This document shows positions 16,239 through 23,606 of a DNA stretch of 64,000 nucleotides, piece after piece. Location: contig NZ_JAASHM010000005.1 of assembly GCF_019734195.1 (NCBI RefSeq), positions 1 to 64,000 on the forward strand. The letters are read 5' to 3'. Below the pieces are notes generated by a model. The model ran no database searches. It was not told the origin of the DNA and saw nothing but the letters and a program-made list of their open reading frames with translations. This stretch comes from Clostridium sp. K13 (lineage in GTDB: Bacteria > Bacillota > Clostridia > Clostridiales > Clostridiaceae). Position 1 is the stretch's first letter. The number at the start of each line of letters is the position of its first letter. The position numbers were made by a program, and so were the translations under genes.

Positions 16239-17051
16239 ATGGGTATGAATATGATAGTTTATCAAATAGTCAATGAGTTTAAGCGATTAGATGAAGTAGT
16301 TGCTATAACTTTAGCAGGATCATGTGCAAGTGGAAGAAAGGATAATTATTCAGATATTGATATAGATATAATTACGGAAAAAGATATACCAATTGAAAAA
16401 AGAGAATTAATTGGTAAGAAGTTTTCGGACTTAATGGAGATAAATAATACGTTTTGGGGTACTTCAGATGAGTTTATATTGAGAAATTCATCAATACAAG
16501 TTGATATAGCTTATTTTGAATTTAGTTGGTTAAAGAATCAATTGGAAAATGTTGTGGGAAAATATAATGCATCTATAGGATATACAACTTGTTTTTGGAA
16601 TAATGTAATTAATTCGTTAATAGTTTTTGATAGATATAATGAATTTAAGGATCTACAAGAGAAGTATACTGTAGATTATCCAGATAAGCTTAAACAAAAT
16701 ATAGTTAATAAAAATTATCCTATATTAAAAAAGAATTTATCAGCATACTATAATCAAATAGAAAAAGCAATAAATAGAAAGGATTTAGTCAATTTAAATA
16801 ATAGAATATCTGCATTTTTTGATAGTTATTTTGATATTATTTTTGCTGTAAATGAAATTCCTCATCCAGGCGAGAAAAGGCTTTTGAGTATAGTTAATAC
16901 TTCGTGTAAGAAGATACCTAATAATTTATTGAATAATATTGAGAGTTTAATTAATAATATTAATAAATGTAATGAGAGGATATTAGAGGATATTAATAAT
17001 CTTGTTAAAGAGTTAGAAATAATTCTTAAAGAAGAAAAATTAATAAGTTAA
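16239..17051 (+). CDS. Nucleotidyltransferase-fold protein (MNT domain)
   Basis: A 270-residue protein with a polymerase-beta-type nucleotidyltransferase motif near the N-terminus: LAGSCASGRKDNYSDIDIDIIT, with the Gly-Ser followed by Asp-x-Asp. I start it at ATG 16239, which follows AAAAGGGGTGA; the longer frame upstream lacks a site. The C-terminal half is helical (residues ~170-270) and contains DSYFDIIFAVNEIPHPGEKRLLS, reminiscent of aminoglycoside adenylyltransferase or DUF4037-type proteins. Substrate unknown. It lies between pulA and galM on the same strand but with separate gaps (~110 and 85 bp). Confidence 0.8.
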   Translation: MGMNMIVYQIVNEFKRLDEVVAITLAGSCASGRKDNYSDIDIDIITEKDIPIEKRELIGKKFSDLMEINNTFWGTSDEFILRNSSIQVDIAYFEFSWLKNQLENVVGKYNASIGYTTCFWNNVINSLIVFDRYNEFKDLQEKYTVDYPDKLKQNIVNKNYPILKKNLSAYYNQIEKAINRKDLVNLNNRISAFFDSYFDIIFAVNEIPHPGEKRLLSIVNTSCKKIPNNLLNNIESLINNINKCNERILEDINNLVKELEIILKEEKLIS

Positions 17052-17135
17052 AGTGGTAATGTTTACAGTTGTGTTTATGATTGGTATAATTAGTATGATA
17101 GAATATTATGTAAATACGTTAATGGAGGGGCAATA

Positions 17136-18197
17136 ATGAGAATACAAAAAGAAGAAATGCTAAATAAAATTGATGATAAATCAGTTTATATTTATACATT
17201 GGCTAATAAAGACACTACTGTGAAGATAACAAACTATGGTGGAATAATACTATCATTACTTACCAAAAATAAGCATGGAGAACAAGATGATATTGTTTTA
17301 GGATATGATAAATTTGAGGATTATAAAACAACAACAACATATTTTGGCTCTATTATTGGTCGTTGTGCTAATAGAATTGGAAAAGCTGAAATTGAAGTTG
17401 ATGGAGTAAAATATCAGCTTGAAAAAAATGATGGTAATAATCATCTTCATGGTGGTAATAAAGGATTTAATAGAGTAGTATGGAATTCGGAGATTAAAAA
17501 TGATAAAGATGGAGAGTATTTATCATTATCATATTTGAGTAGAGATGGAGAAGAAAATTATCCAGGAAATTTAGAAGTTATTGTTGAGTATAAGTTAACA
17601 GATGAAAATGAATTGGTTATTAATTATTATGGTAAATCTGATAAAGATACAGTTTTAAATTTAACTAATCATTCATACTTTAATTTAGGCGGACATGCTT
17701 CTGGTGATATATTAAATCACAAGGTTAATATTTGTGGAAGTAGTATAACAGTAGCAAATTCAGAAAGTATACCAACTGGTGAAATAAGAAATATATTAGG
17801 AACACCAATGGATTTTACTACGCTTAAATATGTTGGATTGGATATAGAAAAAGAATATGATCAATTAATTAATGGAAATGGATATGATCATAATTGGATT
17901 ATTGATGATTATACAGGAGAACTAAAGAAAGCTGCTGAAGTTGTAGATGATAAGAGTGGAAGAGTCCTAGAAGTATTTACTACAAAACCAGGAATACAAT
18001 TTTATACAGGGAATTTCTTAAATGAAGATGAAATAGGAAAAGGTGGAGTAAGATATAAGAAAAGACAAGGGTTATGTCTTGAGACACAGTATTTCCCAGA
18101 TAGCGTGCATCATTCTGGGTTTTCAAATATAGTATTAGAAGCTGGTCAAGAGTATAGACATACTACAGTTTATAAAATGAGTATTATAGATAAATAG
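17136..18197 (+). CDS. galM: Aldose 1-epimerase (mutarotase)
   Basis: A 353-residue galactose mutarotase-family enzyme interconverting alpha and beta anomers of hexoses. Family motifs are present: GRCANRIG, NNHLHGG, LTNHSYFNLGG (catalytic His), the NGYDHNWII region (Asp/His), and PGIQFYTGNFL followed by LCLETQYFPDS (catalytic Glu). GGAGGGGC precedes the ATG. It is probably transcribed alone or with the nucleotidyltransferase, and is closed by a bidirectional terminator. Confidence 0.94.
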   Translation: MRIQKEEMLNKIDDKSVYIYTLANKDTTVKITNYGGIILSLLTKNKHGEQDDIVLGYDKFEDYKTTTTYFGSIIGRCANRIGKAEIEVDGVKYQLEKNDGNNHLHGGNKGFNRVVWNSEIKNDKDGEYLSLSYLSRDGEENYPGNLEVIVEYKLTDENELVINYYGKSDKDTVLNLTNHSYFNLGGHASGDILNHKVNICGSSITVANSESIPTGEIRNILGTPMDFTTLKYVGLDIEKEYDQLINGNGYDHNWIIDDYTGELKKAAEVVDDKSGRVLEVFTTKPGIQFYTGNFLNEDEIGKGGVRYKKRQGLCLETQYFPDSVHHSGFSNIVLEAGQEYRHTTVYKMSIIDK

Positions 18198-18202
18198 AGG
18201 AT

Positions 18203-18246
18203 AAAAAATGACTAAAGAGTTAGTTTACTCTTTAGTCATTTTTTTG
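18203..18246. terminator. Bidirectional terminator between galM and zur
   Basis: An AAAAAATGACTAAAGAG / CTCTTTAGTCATTTTTT stem serves both converging units. The right arm lies inside the last codons of zur, so that gene's C-terminal MTKE is encoded by the hairpin. Confidence 0.9.
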
Positions 18247-18662
18247 CAAGCTTTACAATAGCCATATATTTCAAGTCGGTGCTCAGTTACATCAAAATCC
18301 ATATCATCTCGTATATGTTGTTCATAAACACATAGAGGACAATCATTTATAGGAAATACTTCTTTGCATTGTTTACAAATTAAGTGATGCTTATGCTCGG
18401 AAGTGTTCAATTCATAGGAAGTTTTGTTATCATCACCTAAAATACATTTAGAAATTACATTTTTATTAGAAAGAGAATCTAATATTTTATAAATTGATGA
18501 TAAATTTATAGAAATTGAGTTTTCCTTTAATTTTGAATATATTTCCTCAGCACTAAGGGGATGGGTACTATTGGATATAATCTGAAGTACAGAAGTTCTA
18601 TGTTTAGTTACCTTTAACCCTTTTGATTTAAGTATATCATTAAAGTTAATTTCGTTATCCAA
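18225..18662 (-). CDS. zur: Fur-family metalloregulator, probably Zur
   Basis: A Fur-family repressor of 145 residues. I start it at a TTG (18660-18662) preceded by GGAGGT seven bases away; an ATG 18 bp upstream overlaps that site and has none of its own. A winged helix covers ~10-85 (SKGLKVTKHRTSVLQII and SINLSSIYKILDSL). The HKHHLICKQCKEVF region carries metal histidines, and two CxxC pairs (CKQC and CKAC) form the structural zinc site. A further CPLC pair is present. Being the last gene of the znuACB operon makes zinc the likely co-repressor, and self-limiting feedback follows if it binds the znuA promoter. Confidence 0.88.
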   Translation of the reverse strand: MDNEINFNDILKSKGLKVTKHRTSVLQIISNSTHPLSAEEIYSKLKENSISINLSSIYKILDSLSNKNVISKCILGDDNKTSYELNTSEHKHHLICKQCKEVFPINDCPLCVYEQHIRDDMDFDVTEHRLEIYGYCKACKKMTKE

Positions 18663-18694
18663 ATTATTACCTCCAGGCATTGGTTTAAGTTATA

Positions 18695-19537
18695 TTATAC
18701 AAATTTACGCCTAACAATTAAAGTGATAAAGAATATTGCAGATGATACAAGAACGATTGTTGCACCTGTAACTGTATTTAGATAGTATGAAATTATTAAT
18801 CCTGTAATACCAGAAAATATAGCGATTAATACTGAAAATAAATGATATTGGCGTACATTTTTAGAGATATTACGTGCTGCTGCAGCAGGTAATACTAAAA
18901 GTGAATTAATTATAAGTAAACCAACCCATCTAATAGTTATTGTAACAATAACTGCTATTGTACAAGTAAAAATAATTTCAATTAATAAGGTATTCATACC
19001 ACGACTATTTGCTAGTGAAGTGTTTAAGCTTGTAACAAGTAGTTTGTTAAATATTAAAGCCCATAAAATAATAACTGTTATAAATACAAAAATTAAAAGG
19101 ATTATTTCACCTTTGGATATACTAAGTAAATCTCCAACTAGATATGAAGAAAATTTACTTAAACTACTAGAAAAGCTCATAAGCACTAATCCAAGAGCAA
19201 TCGAAGTAGAAGAGAAAACTCCTATAATTGTATCTGTAGAAGAAGTACCTTTATTTTTAATAATAGTTATTGCTATTGCGAAGCATACTGAAAATAAAGT
19301 TGCCCCCCACATAGGATCAATTCCACCTAACAGTATTCCAACAGCTATTCCAGTAAAGGCACCGTGTCCTAATGAGTCAGCAAAGAAAGACATTTTATTA
19401 CTAACAACCATAGTACTAAGTAATCCGAATAAAGGTGTTATTATTAGTATAGCAATAAATGCATTCTTCATAAAAGTATGAGATAGCCATTGAAAAGGCA
19501 ATAACATGTCAATGGCATTGTATAAAGTATCAAACAT
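18695..19537 (-). CDS. znuB: Zinc/manganese ABC transporter permease (ZnuB-like)
   Basis: A 280-residue ABC-3 family permease with about eight hydrophobic segments. The segment DSLGHGAFTGIAVGILLG and the C-terminal LLVLPAAAARNIS are characteristic of ZnuB/AdcB-type metal permeases. It starts 3 bp after the ATPase gene stop and is followed by zur after 32 bp. It forms the membrane channel for the ZnuA-bound cation. Confidence 0.93.
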   Translation of the reverse strand: MFDTLYNAIDMLLPFQWLSHTFMKNAFIAILIITPLFGLLSTMVVSNKMSFFADSLGHGAFTGIAVGILLGGIDPMWGATLFSVCFAIAITIIKNKGTSSTDTIIGVFSSTSIALGLVLMSFSSSLSKFSSYLVGDLLSISKGEIILLIFVFITVIILWALIFNKLLVTSLNTSLANSRGMNTLLIEIIFTCTIAVIVTITIRWVGLLIINSLLVLPAAAARNISKNVRQYHLFSVLIAIFSGITGLIISYYLNTVTGATIVLVSSAIFFITLIVRRKFV

Positions 19538-19540
19538 ATT

Positions 19541-20335
19541 TTAAATTCCTCCTGTATTAGATGATTCTTCATTAGAGCTTCCAAATGATAATCCGAATAT
19601 TTTTTTTGCAGCAGGATTATTAAATACTTGTTTTGGAGTTCCTGAACAAATTATAGTTCCATTTACAAGTGCTACACGATCTGAATATTTATAAACTAAA
19701 TCTAAATCATGAGAAACTAAAATAATTGATAAATCATAATTCTTTTTGATATCCATTAAAATTTCATAAAATAACTCTAATCCATTTTGATCTACTCCAG
19801 ATACAGGTTCATCTAATAAAAGAATATTTGGAATTGGATCTAAAGCTAATGCAAGTAATACTCTTTGAAGTTCACCACCGGATAAAGCACCAAGTCGTCT
19901 ATCTATTAAATGTGGTACTTTAACTCTTTCTAAACTTTCTAAAACTTGTTCGCGTATTTTCTTTTTAGGAGTTAACCAAGCTGGAATAGATGTTTTGCAA
20001 CAGACAAATAAATCAAGAACACTAATAGGTGTATTTTTATCAAAGGTTAAGTACTGAGGTACATATCCTATTATAGGTTGATTATATTTATTGTTATTTT
20101 GACCAACAAAGTTTAAAGTTCCATCGTGTTTAACTTCTCCTAGAAGTGCTTTTAAAAGTGTACTTTTACCTGCGCCGTTAGGTCCTATTATAGAAGTAAG
20201 TTCTCCACAATGAATGTGGAGATTTACATCTTTTAATATTTCATTATTGCCTAAAGTAACTGAAAAATTTTCAATTTTAGTACAACAAAAATTATTACAA
20301 CTAGTATTTTTATTAAAATTTGATTTTTTTATCAT
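19541..20335 (-). CDS. znuC: Zinc ABC transporter ATP-binding protein (ZnuC-like)
   Basis: A 264-residue ABC ATPase with Walker A GPNGAGKST (~56), Q-loop YVPQYL, signature ALSGGELQR, Walker B ILLLDEPVSG and switch His in LVSHDL. An N-terminal Cys-containing extension (CNNFCCTKIEN) is slightly unusual. It overlaps the znuA stop by 4 bp and precedes the permease by 3 bp, so the set is one operon. Confidence 0.94.
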   Translation of the reverse strand: MIKKSNFNKNTSCNNFCCTKIENFSVTLGNNEILKDVNLHIHCGELTSIIGPNGAGKSTLLKALLGEVKHDGTLNFVGQNNNKYNQPIIGYVPQYLTFDKNTPISVLDLFVCCKTSIPAWLTPKKKIREQVLESLERVKVPHLIDRRLGALSGGELQRVLLALALDPIPNILLLDEPVSGVDQNGLELFYEILMDIKKNYDLSIILVSHDLDLVYKYSDRVALVNGTIICSGTPKQVFNNPAAKKIFGLSFGSSNEESSNTGGI

Positions 20336-21306
20336 TTTAACGCCTCTTTTAAAACATTAAGATTTTCTTTCATTTTATTTATATAATCATCGTATGAATC
20401 TGGTGTAGCTTCCCCTGTAACAATTGGATCTAATTCATAAACAGTAGCTCCAGTTTCGTCGGCAATAGTATTAGCAACTTTTGATGAATATTGAGGTTCT
20501 GTAAATAACGCAGTTATATTATTATCTTTTACTGTTTGAATTATTTCCTCAATTTCTTTTGCAGAAGGTTCTGAATCAGGTTCTATTTGCATTACTCCAG
20601 CAATGTTTAAATTAAATTCCTTAGCGAAGTAAGGAAAAGCTTCGTGGAATGTAATTATATTTCTATTAGGTAAATTATCTAATTCATCATGCATTTCATT
20701 ACTTAAATTTTCAAGCTTAGAAACGTATGTATTTGTATTAGTTTCATAGGCATCCTTATTTGTAGGATCTAATTCCTCTAATTGAGAGGCTATGTTTTTA
20801 ACTTGATTAATGTTACCAGATACACTTACCCAAACATGAGCATTATATTCATGATCATGATCGTGGTCAGTATCTTCTTCATGATCGTGGTCTGAATGAA
20901 TTTCCTCATCATCGTGATCATGTTCAGTTTCTTCTAAAAGATTTAATCCTTCACTAGCATTAATTATTTTTAAGTTAGGATATTGTGAAATTATGTCATC
21001 TAAGAAAGATTCCATTCCAGCACCATTTACAACAAGAATATCAGCCTTTTCTAGTGTTTTTAAATCTTGAGGTGTAAGTTGATAGTCATGTAAGCAACCT
21101 GTTTGAGATTTTGTCATATTTGTAATAGTTACATTTGGAACATCCTTTACTATATTTAAAGTTGATACATATATAGGATAAAATGAAGTCACTATATTTA
21201 AAGTGCTGTCATCTTCATTCTTTGTAGATTGATTATTATTACAACCCATAAGTAAAAGTGATGTTGATAGTAGCAATATTAAAATTTTTGATATTTTAAA
21301 TTTCAT
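20332..21306 (-). CDS. znuA: Zinc-binding ABC transporter lipoprotein (ZnuA-like)
   Basis: A metal-binding solute receptor of 324 residues starting at ATG 21306, after AGGAGGACA. The signal peptide ends in a lipobox, LLLMGCNNN (Cys ~23), so it is anchored to the outer face of the membrane. The mature protein has the ZnuA/TroA fold with NGAGMESFLDD, metal His in HVWVSVS, and HEAFPYFAKEFNL. A His/Asp/Glu-rich loop (~residues 130-160, repeated HDHDHE) is typical of zinc rather than manganese receptors. The promoter region carries a palindrome that may bind Zur. Confidence 0.94.
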   Translation of the reverse strand: MKFKISKILILLLSTSLLLMGCNNNQSTKNEDDSTLNIVTSFYPIYVSTLNIVKDVPNVTITNMTKSQTGCLHDYQLTPQDLKTLEKADILVVNGAGMESFLDDIISQYPNLKIINASEGLNLLEETEHDHDDEEIHSDHDHEEDTDHDHDHEYNAHVWVSVSGNINQVKNIASQLEELDPTNKDAYETNTNTYVSKLENLSNEMHDELDNLPNRNIITFHEAFPYFAKEFNLNIAGVMQIEPDSEPSAKEIEEIIQTVKDNNITALFTEPQYSSKVANTIADETGATVYELDPIVTGEATPDSYDDYINKMKENLNVLKEALK

Positions 21307-21328
21307 AACTTGTCCTCCTAAAGTCAAA

Positions 21329-21353
21329 TGATAATAATTTGCAATTATAATAA
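21329..21353 (-). promoter_or_regulatory. Candidate Zur/Fur operator upstream of znuA
   Basis: The palindrome ATAATT-TGC-AATTAT (21334-21348) lies ~28 bp upstream of the znuA start, in a TATAAT-rich promoter stretch. Size and AT-rich dyad fit a Fur-family box, but it differs from the usual Firmicute Zur consensus. Confidence 0.45.
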
Positions 21354-21460
21354 CTATTATACTACTTTTCTTAAAAAAGTAAATTATAAATTTCTTAGTA
21401 ATTTTGAGGGTATAATATATTAGTCGACAACAAAATATAAAAATGTATAAAAAAGGTTAT

Positions 21461-21505
21461 AAAACTGAACAAAAATTAAAGAAAATAAAAAAATGTTCGT
21501 AAAAG
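21461..21505 (+). promoter_or_regulatory. Possible PurBox pair upstream of the purine permease
   Basis: Inverted GAAC (21467-21470, in AAACTGAACAAAA) and GTTC (21494-21497, in AAATGTTCGTAAAA) lie on either side of an A-rich spacer. This resembles the two inverted PurBoxes bound by PurR in Bacillus-type bacteria. The first box deviates at the CG. No purine riboswitch core is visible in this leader. Confidence 0.3.
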
Positions 21506-21576
21506 TATTGGAATTTTTAAAATTTCTGTTATTATATAAAAGTACTAAAAAAACAAAAGAAAAAGGAGCTTATATA

Positions 21577-22887
21577 ATGAATAGTTTTTTAGATAATTTC
21601 TTTAAACTTAAAGAAAATGATACGAATGTAAAAACGGAGTTTATAGCAGGGATTACAACATTTATGACTATGGCATACATATTAATAGTTAATCCTTCAA
21701 TTTTATCTGCAGCAGGAATGGATTCAGGGGCTGTATTTACTGCCACTGCATTATCATCAATAATAGCTACGTTAATAATGGGATTATATGCGAAGTTGCC
21801 GTTTGCTCAAGCTCCTGGTATGGGATTGAATGCATTTTTTGCATATACTGTAGTATTATCAATGGGATATTCTTATCAATTTGCATTAACTGCAGTATTA
21901 TTAGAAGGGCTTATATTTATATTATTAACTATATTTAATGTTAGAGAAGCAATAGTTGATTCAATACCAACTAATATAAAAAAGGCTATTTCAGTTGGAA
22001 TAGGTTTATTAATAGCTTTACTTGGACTTGAAGGAGCAGGAATTGTTGTACATCCTAAGGATGGAGGAACAATAGTTGCCCTTGGTAATATAACTTCAGG
22101 AGCTGGACTTTTAGCTATTATAGGTATTGTAATTACAGGAATACTTGTAGCTAGAAAAGTTAAAGGTGCATTATTTTTAGGAATGCTTATTACAGCTGTA
22201 ATAGGAATACCTATGGGGGTTGTAGATCTTCCGAATAAAATAGTAAGTATGCCACCATCAATAAGTTCAACATTTATGCAATTTGAATGGCATAATATTT
22301 TCTCTTTAGATATGGTTATAGTATTATTTACCTTATTATTTATGGATATGTTTGATACTATAGGAACTTTAGTTGGAGTTGCAACTAAAGCGAATATGTT
22401 AGATAAAGATGGAAAAGTTCCGAACATTAAAAAAGCTTTATTTGCAGATGCAATAGCAACTACAGTAGGAGCTTGCTTAGGTACTAGTACCGTAAGTACT
22501 TTCGTAGAAAGTGCGTCAGGTGTTGCTGAAGGTGGAAGAACTGGATTAACAGCTGTATCTACAGCATTTATGTTCTTCTTAGCATTATTCTTATCACCTA
22601 TATTTGGAATAATAACTCCTGCAGTTACTGCTTCAGCTTTAGTTATTGTTGGATTATTTATGATAGAAACAATAAAGGAAATAAATTTAGAAGATTATAC
22701 AGAAGCTATTCCAGCATTTTTAACAATAATTATGATGCCTTTTTCATATTCAATTTCTGACGGAATTGTATTTGGGGTTGTATCTTATATATTATTAAAA
22801 TTATTTGCTGGTAAGAGTAAAGAAATAAGTATGACAACAATAGTTGTAGCAGCAGTATTTGTACTTAAATTTGTATTTATTAAATAA
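21577..22887 (+). CDS. NCS2-type purine permease (AzgA/PbuG-like)
   Basis: A 436-residue permease, probably for guanine/hypoxanthine or adenine. I start it at ATG 21577 (AAAGGAGC upstream); the frame extends 28 codons further without a site. There are about 12-14 hydrophobic segments. AzgA-family features include TEFIAGITTFMTMAYILIVNP at the N-terminus, QAPGMGLNAFFAYTVV, and LLFMDMFDTIGTLVGVATKA followed by GTSTVSTFVESASGVAEGGRTG. It is a monocistronic gene with a strong terminator. Substrate assignment within the family is uncertain. Confidence 0.92.
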   Translation: MNSFLDNFFKLKENDTNVKTEFIAGITTFMTMAYILIVNPSILSAAGMDSGAVFTATALSSIIATLIMGLYAKLPFAQAPGMGLNAFFAYTVVLSMGYSYQFALTAVLLEGLIFILLTIFNVREAIVDSIPTNIKKAISVGIGLLIALLGLEGAGIVVHPKDGGTIVALGNITSGAGLLAIIGIVITGILVARKVKGALFLGMLITAVIGIPMGVVDLPNKIVSMPPSISSTFMQFEWHNIFSLDMVIVLFTLLFMDMFDTIGTLVGVATKANMLDKDGKVPNIKKALFADAIATTVGACLGTSTVSTFVESASGVAEGGRTGLTAVSTAFMFFLALFLSPIFGIITPAVTASALVIVGLFMIETIKEINLEDYTEAIPAFLTIIMMPFSYSISDGIVFGVVSYILLKLFAGKSKEISMTTIVVAAVFVLKFVFIK

Positions 22888-22894
22888 AATAATT

Positions 22895-22941
22895 ATAAAA
22901 AAAAGCTCGTATTGATTATATTCAATGCGAGTTTTTTTGTA
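22895..22941. terminator. Terminator between the permease and marR-like gene
   Basis: An AAAAAAAGCTCGTATTGA / TCAATGCGAGTTTTTTT stem, suitable for both directions. Confidence 0.88.
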
Positions 22942-22978
22942 ACAATTATTAAAGTACAAAATATAGTATATAAGTAAT

Positions 22979-23422
22979 TTAAAATTTATTGATAATAGCA
23001 AGTAAGTCATCAAGTGAATTTGAAATGATATTAATATCATTATTATCAAGAGTGGATAGTTTTTCACGTATATCCTCTTTAATATATTCTTTACCTTCTT
23101 TTAGGAAATCTAAAGCTTTATCCGTGCTTTGAATTAATATAACCCTTCTATCGTTAGGATCATAATCTCTAGTTACTAGTCCATCTTCCACTAATTTATC
23201 GATTACAGGAGTCATATTAGGTTTTGAAATACAAAGCTCCTTAGCCATTTTAGAAATAGATGTTGGGCCATGATGAATTAAATAAAATAATACCTTTATA
23301 TGTGAATGAGGAACATTAAATTTTTTTGTAAGAGTATGTGGATTAAAAATATGTCTATTTAGAGATAATAGTAATATATATAAGTTTTCAGATAAATCAT
23401 TTAAATTTTTTGAAGTATCCAT
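22979..23422 (-). CDS. MarR-family transcriptional regulator
   Basis: A 147-residue winged-helix regulator. The DNA-binding core is at ~45-105 (VLFYLIHHGPTSISKMAKEL followed by SKPNMTPVIDKLVEDGLVTRDYDPNDRRVILI), with helical ends for dimerisation. ATG 23422 follows AGGAGG. It is divergent from a two-gene ABC exporter and shares a promoter region with a duplicated 20-bp site, so it most likely represses the exporter and itself and releases on binding an exported compound. Confidence 0.93.
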   Translation of the reverse strand: MDTSKNLNDLSENLYILLLSLNRHIFNPHTLTKKFNVPHSHIKVLFYLIHHGPTSISKMAKELCISKPNMTPVIDKLVEDGLVTRDYDPNDRRVILIQSTDKALDFLKEGKEYIKEDIREKLSTLDNNDINIISNSLDDLLAIINKF

Positions 23423-23451
23423 GGAATCCTCCTTCTGTAGTAATTGATATT

Positions 23452-23480
23452 ATTATAATTCATTCTAAAAAACTTTACAA
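23452..23480 (-). promoter_or_regulatory. Promoter of the marR-like gene
   Basis: On the minus strand TTGTAA (23475-23480), a 17-bp spacer and TATAAT (23452-23457), ~30 bp upstream of the start codon. The distal 20-bp repeat lies just upstream of its -35. Confidence 0.6.
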
Positions 23481-23493
23481 TATATTAATTATA

Positions 23494-23568
23494 AAAATAT
23501 AACTATTATAAAAACATAATTAATTTGTATTGACATTATATAGTTATGAAAATATAATTATTATAAAA
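23494..23568 (+). promoter_or_regulatory. Exporter promoter and duplicated 20-bp operator candidate
   Basis: A near-consensus promoter TTGACA (23530-23535), 17 bp, TATAAT (23553-23558) drives the ABC exporter. A 20-bp sequence, AAAATATAAYTATTATAAAA, occurs twice in direct orientation at 23494-23513 and 23549-23568, identical at 19 of 20 positions. The second copy covers the -10. The 55-bp spacing is about five helical turns, which suits a MarR-family repressor bound twice on one face. Confidence 0.65.
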
Positions 23569-23606
23569 TCAGAAATATATTTAATTAAATGAGGAGAGAA
23601 GAGCTT

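Noticed and set aside
21360-21576. Purine riboswitch upstream of the AzgA-type permease
   Set aside because: The conserved core of purine riboswitches is not visible in the leader; a PurBox-like pair is the better candidate.
21876-22427. A 183-codon open frame antisense to the purine permease
   Set aside because: It lies wholly within a well-supported gene, has no ribosome site and no recognisable domain.
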